From: Cytophagales bacterium
GTDB lineage: Bacteria; Bacteroidota; Bacteroidia; Cytophagales; Spirosomataceae
Reading direction: 5' to 3'
DNA: 36,059 nt
Assembly (NCBI GenBank): GCA_013298805.1
Contig: JAAFIU010000016.1
Span: forward strand, 1 to 36,059
Of the stretch, positions 1 to 7,560 are shown piece after piece (position 1 is the stretch's first letter; each line of letters begins with the position of its first letter). A program made the position numbers and the translations under genes. The notes beneath the pieces are model-generated. The model had not been told where the DNA came from. It worked only from the letters and a program-made list of their open reading frames with translations, and ran no database searches.

Positions 1-594
1 CCCCAACAAGGCTCTGGTTACGGGTGGATACAATATTGCTAACTCAACCATTTTACTCTGAAAATCTTTGGGAATATTTTTCAAAATAGATAAAAAGCGA
101 TTACATAAAAAATCAATATCTGCATCAGGAATCTCTTTTACATAGCGAATTGCATCAAGAATTTGGAGTAGTTGAACATTATCTTTCGTGATTTTATTCT
201 TCTGTTTTATGAAATGGATTCTTAAATAACCTCGTTTAAAGGCAGGTCTAACTTCATTTTTACCAATAACTGTAACCGCACTAACTTGAGTCGTTAATCC
301 CAAACGATTATACATTGACAATCCCGTGAGATAGCCCACAATTTCACCATTTTCTTCCAACAAATCCTTAATCATTTCTTCTTCGTTGGGCTTCAAAACA
401 CCAAATATTGATTGTTGTGGAACATAGAATTTTCCCTTAGCAATCTTGGCAATTTCGCCAGAGGCTACTTTTCTATTCAAAGCCTTAATTGTGGCTTCTT
501 TTGAATTTCCTTCTTTGATGAAATCTTTGTAAGTAAAAATAGTGCTTTGTGGCAGCCTACTTATTTCTAAATTTATAAAATTACTTGTTTTCAT
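1..594 (-). CDS. DUF6088 / AbiEi-like antitoxin family protein (C-terminus truncated by window edge)
   Basis: Open frame from ATG (complement 592-594) to the window edge, not in the ORF track because it has no stop: MKTSNFINLEISRLPQSTIFTYKDFIKEGNSKEATIKALNRKVASGEIAKIAKGKFYVP...; N-terminal winged-helix pattern typical of DUF6088/AbiEi-like proteins. Confidence 0.75.
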   Translation of the reverse strand, partial: MKTSNFINLEISRLPQSTIFTYKDFIKEGNSKEATIKALNRKVASGEIAKIAKGKFYVPQQSIFGVLKPNEEEMIKDLLEENGEIVGYLTGLSMYNRLGLTTQVSAVTVIGKNEVRPAFKRGYLRIHFIKQKNKITKDNVQLLQILDAIRYVKEIPDADIDFLCNRFLSILKNIPKDFQSKMVELAILYPPVTRALLG

Positions 595-609
595 ATCCTA
601 TAATTTTCA

Positions 610-617
610 CAAATATA
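610..617 (-). promoter_or_regulatory. Bacteroidota -7 promoter element (TATATTTG) for the DUF6088 gene
   Basis: Reverse complement of caaatata matches TAnnTTTG, ~16 bp upstream of the ATG. Confidence 0.5.
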
Positions 618-620
618 CCA

Positions 621-656
621 AAATGTCCAGTTTTTTAATTAAAAAACTGGACATTT
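621..656. repeat. Perfect 36-bp palindrome AAATGTCCAGTTTTTTAATTAAAAAACTGGACATTT
   Basis: Direct reading; left and right 18-mers are exact reverse complements. Confidence 0.95.
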
Positions 657-694
657 CACTTTTTATTGTACCTACGAAACATTAATATCAATCT

Positions 695-1609
695 CTAATT
701 ATAACTATGTCGGTATTCAATAGGTGTTAAATTAGTCTTACTTTTAAATAGCTTGCTGAATGATTGCGAGTATTCAAACCCTAATTGATAAGCAATTTCG
801 CTTACGGTTAAATCGGTTGTTATAAGAATCTCTTTTGCTCTTTCAATCAATTTATTATGAATGTGTTGTTGAGTATTTTGTCCCGTCAAACTTCTGAGCA
901 TATCGCTTAAATAAGAAGATGATACATTTAATTCACTGGCAAGTTTTTCGACCGTTGGCAGTGTCATGTCTGCGTTATTGGCAAAATAGTTGTCTAAAAT
1001 ACGTTCAAAATTGGTTAAGAGGTCATTAGTGGCCATCTTTCTGGTGATAAACTGGCGACTATAAAAACGGTTACAATAGCTCAAAAGTAGTTCAAGATTT
1101 GATACAATAACGTCCTGACTAAAATTGTCTAACCTTGCGTTTATCTCTTTTTGAATATTCTGAACAATCGCTTCAACGGTCTTTTCTTCTTCGTCCGAAA
1201 GATGCAGAGCTTCATTGACTGAATATGAAAAAAATCCGTAGTTTTTAATAATTTTCCCTAACTGATATTCTCTAATTAAATCAGGATGAAATAGCAACGA
1301 CCAACCATCTTTATTTCTGTTGTCCTCATTATCAATACCAATTACTTGATTTGGTGCAATGAATGACATCGTACCTTCGTCAAAATCGTAGTGATTTTTA
1401 CCGTATTTTAACTGTCCTTGAAAACTTCTTTTGATGGAAATATTGTAGAAATTGAGCAGCAGATTTGGCTTTTCTTTGTCACGAACTGAAGTAACTTGAG
1501 AATGGTCGATAAACGTAATTAGCGGATGTAGAGGTTTAGGTAATGACATCAAACGATGTAATTCCGAAACTGAATTGATGGTTTGAATATTTCTTTGGCT
1601 CTTTTCCAT
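695..1609 (-). CDS. AraC family transcriptional regulator
   Basis: C-terminal AraC HTH: VEKLASELNVSSSYLSDMLRSLTGQNTQQHIHNKLIERAKEILITTDLTVSEIAYQLGFEYSQSFSKLFKSKTNLTPIEYR. Confidence 0.93.
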   Translation of the reverse strand: MEKSQRNIQTINSVSELHRLMSLPKPLHPLITFIDHSQVTSVRDKEKPNLLLNFYNISIKRSFQGQLKYGKNHYDFDEGTMSFIAPNQVIGIDNEDNRNKDGWSLLFHPDLIREYQLGKIIKNYGFFSYSVNEALHLSDEEEKTVEAIVQNIQKEINARLDNFSQDVIVSNLELLLSYCNRFYSRQFITRKMATNDLLTNFERILDNYFANNADMTLPTVEKLASELNVSSSYLSDMLRSLTGQNTQQHIHNKLIERAKEILITTDLTVSEIAYQLGFEYSQSFSKLFKSKTNLTPIEYRHSYN

Positions 1610-1686
1610 TTTATGAAATTATACATGAAAATAGAGAAGCGGTAAAACTTCTCTATTAACTTGGTATCATTACTTTTGATTGTAAT

Positions 1687-2442
1687 TTACTTAAAACCAC
1701 CCGACACTTCAACGGTTTGTCCAGTAATAATTCTTGATTCATCAGAAGCAAAAAATACGGCCATATTGCCAATATCATTTGGGGTAGCCATACGCCCTAA
1801 TGAACTTCTATTTACAATTGATTGAATGGCCTCGGATTCTTCTGAAATTCCTAATTTTGCTACTCCATCCGTAAAAACACCACCTGGGCGAATAGAATTA
1901 ACTCGAATATTTTTTGCACCTAATTCCTGAGAAAGAGCATACGTAATTGAATCAACTGCTCCCTTAGATGCCGCATAAACAACTGAATATGGTTCTGGTC
2001 TTGTTCCCGCAAATGAACTAATATTAATGATACTACCTCCACTTGCACCAAACAGTTTGACGGCTTCTTGAGATGTGAGCAATACTCCTAAGACATTCAG
2101 GTCGAAAATGTGTCGGTACGAATCCTCCGTGAATGATTCTAATAAGGAAAATCCGTAAACACCTGCATTATTTACCAGAACATCTAAACCACCAAAAAAA
2201 TTGACGGTTTCTTCAAAAAGACGTTTGACATCCTCCTGCTTTGACATATCCCCTTGAACTGCAACGGCATTGCCGCCCGAACTGATTATTTCGGCAACCA
2301 CCGCATCAGCACTTTCTTTACTTGAAGCATAATTTACCACTACTTTTGCCCCAGATGCACCCATTTGTTTGGCAATTCCAGCACCAATTCCTTTAGATGC
2401 ACCCGTTACTACTACCACTTTGTTTTCTAATTTATTATTCAT
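1687..2442 (-). CDS. SDR family NAD(P)-dependent oxidoreductase
   Basis: TGASKGIGAGIA, NNAG, YAASKGA motifs. Confidence 0.95.
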   Translation of the reverse strand: MNNKLENKVVVVTGASKGIGAGIAKQMGASGAKVVVNYASSKESADAVVAEIISSGGNAVAVQGDMSKQEDVKRLFEETVNFFGGLDVLVNNAGVYGFSLLESFTEDSYRHIFDLNVLGVLLTSQEAVKLFGASGGSIINISSFAGTRPEPYSVVYAASKGAVDSITYALSQELGAKNIRVNSIRPGGVFTDGVAKLGISEESEAIQSIVNRSSLGRMATPNDIGNMAVFFASDESRIITGQTVEVSGGFK

Positions 2443-2493
2443 CGCTTTGTTTATTTGTGAAGCACAAAGGTCAGAAGTTCAAAAAGTTTGGCT

Positions 2494-2527
2494 GTGTTCA
2501 AAATGGAGTTGTTTGTGTTCAAAATGG
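2494..2527. promoter_or_regulatory. Direct repeat pair GTGTTCAAAATGG x2, 21-bp spacing, upstream of the SDR gene
   Basis: Exact 13-bp copies at 2494-2506 and 2515-2527; partial third GTTCAAAA at 2477-2484. Confidence 0.6.
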
Positions 2528-2538
2528 GTTTTAAGGTA

Positions 2539-3150
2539 TTAATCAATGACAATACTATCAATCCCTTTTTGTAATGCAGTATCTTTCACCACAGGTACAT
2601 GAAGCCCTTCTGCTCTAAATACACTAAGGTCTGACATTCCTAAAAAGCCTAAAAAAGATTGTAAATAAGGTGCTACAAAATCATGTAATTTGCCTTGCTC
2701 ATCAGTATAAATACCACCCGAACTCATGGCAACATATACTTTTTTGTCTTTTACAAATCCTATTGGTAAACCTTCTGCACTATAACCAAATGTAGTACCA
2801 CGACGAGTAATATGGTCTATCCAAGCTTTTAATGAACTGTGAATCGTGCGGTTGATTAGTGCTGCACCAATTACAATAATGTCGGCATCAAATAATTGTT
2901 TCACCAATTTGTCAGATAATTCAAGTCTTTGTTTGGTTTCATCTGTTTGATGCTCTGCGGGAGTAAACATCGCATGAAGTGTTTCAGGACTAAGATGGGG
3001 AATGTTACTTTCCACCAAATCCAAATGCTCAACTGTGCTTTCGGGATATTTTTCTTGAATTTTTTCTACAATAGCGTTACCCAATTTTCTGCTGTACGAT
3101 TGCTCACCCATGATACTGGAATTAAGCTGTAATATTTTCTTTGAACTCAT
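2539..3150 (-). CDS. azoR: FMN-dependent NADH-azoreductase
   Basis: Flavodoxin-like fold; LQLNSSIMGEQSYSRKLG, NRTIHSSLKAWIDHITRRGTTFGYS; divergent from an HxlR regulator. Confidence 0.85.
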   Translation of the reverse strand: MSSKKILQLNSSIMGEQSYSRKLGNAIVEKIQEKYPESTVEHLDLVESNIPHLSPETLHAMFTPAEHQTDETKQRLELSDKLVKQLFDADIIVIGAALINRTIHSSLKAWIDHITRRGTTFGYSAEGLPIGFVKDKKVYVAMSSGGIYTDEQGKLHDFVAPYLQSFLGFLGMSDLSVFRAEGLHVPVVKDTALQKGIDSIVID

Positions 3151-3263
3151 TTTGTGTATTTGTTAAAATTTAATGGCTCAAAGGTAAAAATTGTAAGTAT
3201 CGAAAAGATAGTAGTTTCCCAAAGGAAAGCGATTACCTTCAGGAAAGCTATTATTTTTGCATC

Positions 3264-3608
3264 ATGGCAACAGAAGTGACAAAAGCAGAATGTACAAGCA
3301 ATTTAAAGAATGTAATAGATGCTTTGTACGTATTAAATGGGAAATGGAAATTACCCATTGTATTGAGTTTGGTGAATGCACCAAAGCGTTTTAATGAAAT
3401 TATGAAAGATGTGGAAGGCATTTCTCCCAAAATATTGGCTCAAGAACTGAAACATTTAGAGCAAAATGAGTTGGTAGTTAGAAATGTATATGCTACCACA
3501 CCTGTGAGTATTGTGTATGAAGCATCGCCATACAGCGAAACATTGAAGGATGTTTTAAGAGCTTTGAGTGATTGGGGTGCTGGGCATAGGAAGAAAATTA
3601 TTGGATGA
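3264..3608 (+). CDS. HxlR family transcriptional regulator
   Basis: LNGKWKLPIVLSLVNAPKRFNEIMKDVEGISPKILAQELKHLEQNELV is typical HxlR winged helix. Confidence 0.93.
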   Translation: MATEVTKAECTSNLKNVIDALYVLNGKWKLPIVLSLVNAPKRFNEIMKDVEGISPKILAQELKHLEQNELVVRNVYATTPVSIVYEASPYSETLKDVLRALSDWGAGHRKKIIG

Positions 3609-3725
3609 GTATTGCGTTCATAATGGCTCTTTTCGTAGAGTCTTGAAAATAAGTATCATAGTACATGAAACATTTCATTTTCTTAATTAATTTGTAAACT
3701 GTAACTGGATTAAGAGATCTGATTA

Positions 3726-4562
3726 TCAACCCAAAAAATCTTCAATCCCCTTCACTATATCCTTTGCTCCTTGCCCGTAAAGCATGGTTTGATGATTGCC
3801 CCAAACTTCCTGATATTGGCAATTTTTCATTAATTCAACGGTTTCTAAGGCAAATTCTTTGGGTAAAAGCGGAGCATTTAAAGCGTAATTCATGGTACCG
3901 TTTAGTAGAATAGCGGGTTGTGCAACGGCTTTTATATAATCCAACCACGGCTCACCGAACGAACCTTTTAGAATGGCTTCGGTCATGTTTTCGGGCGTGG
4001 AACGTTGGGTAACGGTTCCGTCCTCATTAGTCTGCACATCAGCTTGATAATAACTCAACATCGTGTCCTCCCAATAAGTCATGTATGCACCCAATTTTAC
4101 CTTTTCAAGATAAGCGTCAAAAGAAGGATAAGTCTGTCCAATCCTGCTCAAAGCGGGAATTAACATTTCTTTTGTTTGTGGATGTAAACGTGCCGCCGCA
4201 TCCAGTAGAAGCATTTTTTCGATGCGTTCTGCATGATGAAAAGCCATGTAAAAAGTCAATAAAGCTCCAAAGGAATGCCCACCGATGATACATTTTTCTA
4301 AACCCAAAACGTCCATTAATCCCAAAATATCTTGGGCGTGGTCTTTCATCGTATAGCCTTCTTTGGGTTTGTCACTTTGCCCCCTTCCCCGTAAATCGAC
4401 GGAGATAATGCGATATTTTTTGCCTAATCCTTCTTTCATTAACCCGTCAAAAGCATGAGCATTGGCGGTAAGTCCGTGCATTAAAATGACGGTTTTCCCT
4501 GCGGATTCAGAATCTAAATAATGGAGGTTAATATGGTTGGTTTGTATGGTTTTACTATTCAT
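3726..4562 (-). CDS. alpha/beta hydrolase
   Basis: LMHGLTANAHAF, DLRGRGQSDKP, GGHSFGA nucleophile elbow. Confidence 0.92.
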   Translation of the reverse strand: MNSKTIQTNHINLHYLDSESAGKTVILMHGLTANAHAFDGLMKEGLGKKYRIISVDLRGRGQSDKPKEGYTMKDHAQDILGLMDVLGLEKCIIGGHSFGALLTFYMAFHHAERIEKMLLLDAAARLHPQTKEMLIPALSRIGQTYPSFDAYLEKVKLGAYMTYWEDTMLSYYQADVQTNEDGTVTQRSTPENMTEAILKGSFGEPWLDYIKAVAQPAILLNGTMNYALNAPLLPKEFALETVELMKNCQYQEVWGNHQTMLYGQGAKDIVKGIEDFLG

Positions 4563-4601
4563 ATTTTTAATACTTTAAAAAGTCTAAATTCTAATACCGA
4601 T

Positions 4602-5609
4602 TCAAATCGGATTATGATTCTTAACCATATTTAATTGAGTGGCTGGTGTTAAATCTTTTAAGCCAAAATGACCGTAAGGAATACTTGAAAAGCTTTTTTC
4701 GCCCGTTTGGTTGGGAATTCTGCACGTATTTGTACCGTAAACGATACAGCCAAATTGTACGATTTCATCCACTGACGACCAAATGCTGTATTTATAAGTC
4801 CCTTCCGATGCGGTATTTGAATTGAGTTCGATTAAGAATGATGATACGCCATAAGGCCCGAAAAATCCGACTAAATAACCTGGATAAAACCCATTTGTAT
4901 TAGCACAAGTTGGCGTAGAACCTCCCGAAGAATAACAAGAAGTGAGTCCCTGATTTGCACCTGCAATACCCACAAAAGTATCTACGTAAGTAATTGGCGT
5001 GCCTAAATTGTAATTTCCACCCGCTAATAAATCGCTTGCGGCACCGCCTTTAATTGCTTTTCTGGCTAAGGTTACGCCCATCGAATGACCCACAATATCT
5101 ACTTTGGTAGCACCTGTGTAAGCTTTTACGGCTTCAATAAATTTTCGGATTCGGGTTAAATATTCTTTGCTGTGGTATTGTTGTCCTGATAAAAGTGCGT
5201 TGGAAGGCCCCCAAGTGATGGCGTAAACTTCTGAACTTTTATAGCCATTTGCGGTGAAATAATTAATAGATTCTGTCCACCCTGTTTGTCCAACACTGGT
5301 GCCAACCGCTTTGTCTGAATTTCCATGAATAAATATAACAGGTTGATTTACAGGAGTATCCGTGTCGGATGTTTTGCCGCCGTAACTAAACCCTGCTCCT
5401 TGTGGAAAGTTGTAAGAACCGTAACCGTTGTTGTTTAACCACGTTTGAAAGTGGCTTGTCAATTGCGAAGTAGCAGGATTAATGGCACTTATTTTAGCGG
5501 CTTTTATTGAATTTTGAACCGTTGGGAATACCTCAGTGGTGATATTTTCGCACGAAAATACTGCCAATAAAATGGCGGATGAGAGAAGGACTTTTAGCTT
5601 TTTCATCAT
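4602..5609 (-). CDS. Lipoprotein alpha/beta hydrolase, lipase class 2 / PhaZ7-like PHB depolymerase candidate
   Basis: Preferred start MMKKLKVLLSSAILLAVFSC (lipobox) inside ORF 4602..5675; IFIHGNSD, VKAYTGATKVDIVGHSMGV, GIAGANQGLTSCYSS, SVDEIVQFGC, YGHFGL. Confidence 0.75.
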   Translation of the reverse strand: MMKKLKVLLSSAILLAVFSCENITTEVFPTVQNSIKAAKISAINPATSQLTSHFQTWLNNNGYGSYNFPQGAGFSYGGKTSDTDTPVNQPVIFIHGNSDKAVGTSVGQTGWTESINYFTANGYKSSEVYAITWGPSNALLSGQQYHSKEYLTRIRKFIEAVKAYTGATKVDIVGHSMGVTLARKAIKGGAASDLLAGGNYNLGTPITYVDTFVGIAGANQGLTSCYSSGGSTPTCANTNGFYPGYLVGFFGPYGVSSFLIELNSNTASEGTYKYSIWSSVDEIVQFGCIVYGTNTCRIPNQTGEKSFSSIPYGHFGLKDLTPATQLNMVKNHNPI

Positions 5610-5725
5610 TAAAAAATTTAGTTTGAGAAATGTTTTGGATATGCTGATTTTATGATGATATACAGATGTAAGCAAGCGATAAAGCAGAATTTCAAAAGGT
5701 TTTATTTTTCAGAATTTAAGCAATA

Positions 5726-5783
5726 AGAAGGAGGAAAAATTGTACAAAAAAGATGAAGTGTAAATCAATTTTTGCCTCCTTCT
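5726..5783. repeat. Long stem-loop (17-bp stem with one bulged base) between acyl-CoA synthetase and lipoprotein hydrolase genes
   Basis: AGAAGGAGGAAAAATTG ... CAATTTTTGCCTCCTTCT. Confidence 0.8.
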
Positions 5784-5973
5784 GTGAGTTTAATAGGGTT
5801 GGGTAAGTTGTTCAAATCAACCATTTAAGGAACGTGTAAACAATAAGTTATAACGGTTTCTAAGTTTCTTTTACTGATATTTCGACGGTATTTTTCGGTC
5901 AATAGCTCTGCTATTCCTCTCAAAATCCCCTCAAACTATCAATAAAATAATTCATACAAACCATTACAACTTA

Positions 5974-7494
5974 TTATTGACCCATTCCTAAGTAATTTTC
6001 TTTCAATTCTCTTTTTAAGATTTTTCCTGCTACATTTTTCGGAAAATCTGCCACAAAAAACACATCAGTTACTTTCTGATAACGTGCCTCTAAATTATCA
6101 TTGGCAAACTTTTTAATCTCGTGCGTTTCTATGCTAAATCCATTTTTTAGAATGACGGCCGCAATCGGCGTTTCGCCCCATTCATCGTGATTTACCCCAA
6201 AAACGGATACATCTTGAATGGCAGGGTGGCGAGCGATAACTTCTTCAATATCAACGGGATAAACATTTACACCGCCCGAAATAATTAAATCTTTTTTTCG
6301 TCCTGTCAAGAATAAATAGCCGTCTTCATCCAAATAACCCACATCACCCGTCATGAGCCAGCCGTCTTGAATAGCTTCGGCTGTTTTGCTTGGGTTTTTA
6401 TAATATTCTGTCATCAATAGTGGACTTTTTCCAACAATTTCTCCAATCTGCCCATCGGGTAATTCGTTACCAAAATCATCCACAATTTTGATTTCCATTA
6501 ATTGCGGAGTTGCCCCAACTGAACCTGCTTTTTTACGAAATTCAGTTTTATCCAAAATCGTCATAAAACCTTCCGTTAGTCCGTATAATTCATAAAAAAC
6601 GTTGGGTGTTCGACGGTCTAATTCTTCTTTGTGTTCGAGTAAGAGAGGCGCTCCAACCGATAAAATATATTCTAATGATTTTAAATTTTCTTGTTTGAAT
6701 TCTTCCAGATTTAAACAAGAAACAATTTGAGACGGAACAAGAATTGTATGCGTAACTTGTTCATTTTTAATAACTTCAGTAACGGCGTGAGGGTCAAAAT
6801 GGTCGAGAAGAATATACGTTCCACCCACAAACATCACAGGAATTAAGGTCAAAAATGAACCATTGAAAACGATTGAACCTGAGTGCATGACGATGCTTTC
6901 AGGAGTCATTCTGAAATAATTGGCAAACAGCGAACCGTACAAAGCTCGCACTTGATGACTGATGACAATGCCCTTTGGTAAGCCCGTTGTGCCACTGCTG
7001 TACATAATGTTGTACGGGTCTTCGGGATGGATTTCAATTCTTGGTGGTTCTGTTTTGTCTTTAGATTCTTTTTGCTGATGATAATTGGCATAATTATCAG
7101 ATTCTGAATCAATTAGCCAAAAGTTTTTGCAGTTCAATTCAGTCCTAATTTCGTCAATGTAGGGCATCAAACTTTGGTTTGAAATGACCAAATCGGTATC
7201 CGAATCATTCAATAAATTAACCAATCCCGAGCCACGAAGCATGGGGCTGTTGGGTACGCAAACGGCTCCAATTTTGGCACAAGCCCAATAGGTTTCGTAA
7301 AGTTCAAAACTGTTGGGTAATAAGGTTGAAACTTTACTGCCTTTGGTAATTCCGATGGCTAAAAAAGCGTGACAAAGTTGATTAACCGAAGCGTTAAACT
7401 CGGAATAAGTGAGTCGTTTTTCGTTAAAAACAAAAGCCAAATGATTTGGACGATAACGAGCGTTTCTGGTTAATAACTGACTGATATTGAGCAT
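5974..7494 (-). CDS. AMP-binding acyl-CoA synthetase (class I adenylate-forming)
   Basis: YSSGTTGLPKG, YGLTEG, GWLMTGDVGYLDEDGYLFLTGRKKDLIISGGVNVYP, AGKILKREL. Confidence 0.95.
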   Translation of the reverse strand: MLNISQLLTRNARYRPNHLAFVFNEKRLTYSEFNASVNQLCHAFLAIGITKGSKVSTLLPNSFELYETYWACAKIGAVCVPNSPMLRGSGLVNLLNDSDTDLVISNQSLMPYIDEIRTELNCKNFWLIDSESDNYANYHQQKESKDKTEPPRIEIHPEDPYNIMYSSGTTGLPKGIVISHQVRALYGSLFANYFRMTPESIVMHSGSIVFNGSFLTLIPVMFVGGTYILLDHFDPHAVTEVIKNEQVTHTILVPSQIVSCLNLEEFKQENLKSLEYILSVGAPLLLEHKEELDRRTPNVFYELYGLTEGFMTILDKTEFRKKAGSVGATPQLMEIKIVDDFGNELPDGQIGEIVGKSPLLMTEYYKNPSKTAEAIQDGWLMTGDVGYLDEDGYLFLTGRKKDLIISGGVNVYPVDIEEVIARHPAIQDVSVFGVNHDEWGETPIAAVILKNGFSIETHEIKKFANDNLEARYQKVTDVFFVADFPKNVAGKILKRELKENYLGMGQ

Positions 7495-7511
7495 TTTTTG
7501 AATGACGGTTT

Positions 7512-7552
7512 ACGAATGGTTTGAATGAAAATTTATCATTCAAACCATTCGT
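7512..7552. repeat. Perfect 17-bp stem-loop between TonB receptor and acyl-CoA synthetase genes
   Basis: ACGAATGGTTTGAATGA-aaattta-TCATTCAAACCATTCGT. Confidence 0.9.
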
Positions 7553-7560
7553 CTAATGAG

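Noticed and set aside
2929-3132. 67-aa plus-strand ORF antisense to the azoreductase gene
   Set aside because: Overlaps a well-supported CDS; no RBS or family support.
5610-5675. 22-aa N-terminal extension of the lipoprotein hydrolase
   Set aside because: It would bury the signal peptide; MMKKLKVLLSSAILLAVFSC is a better start.
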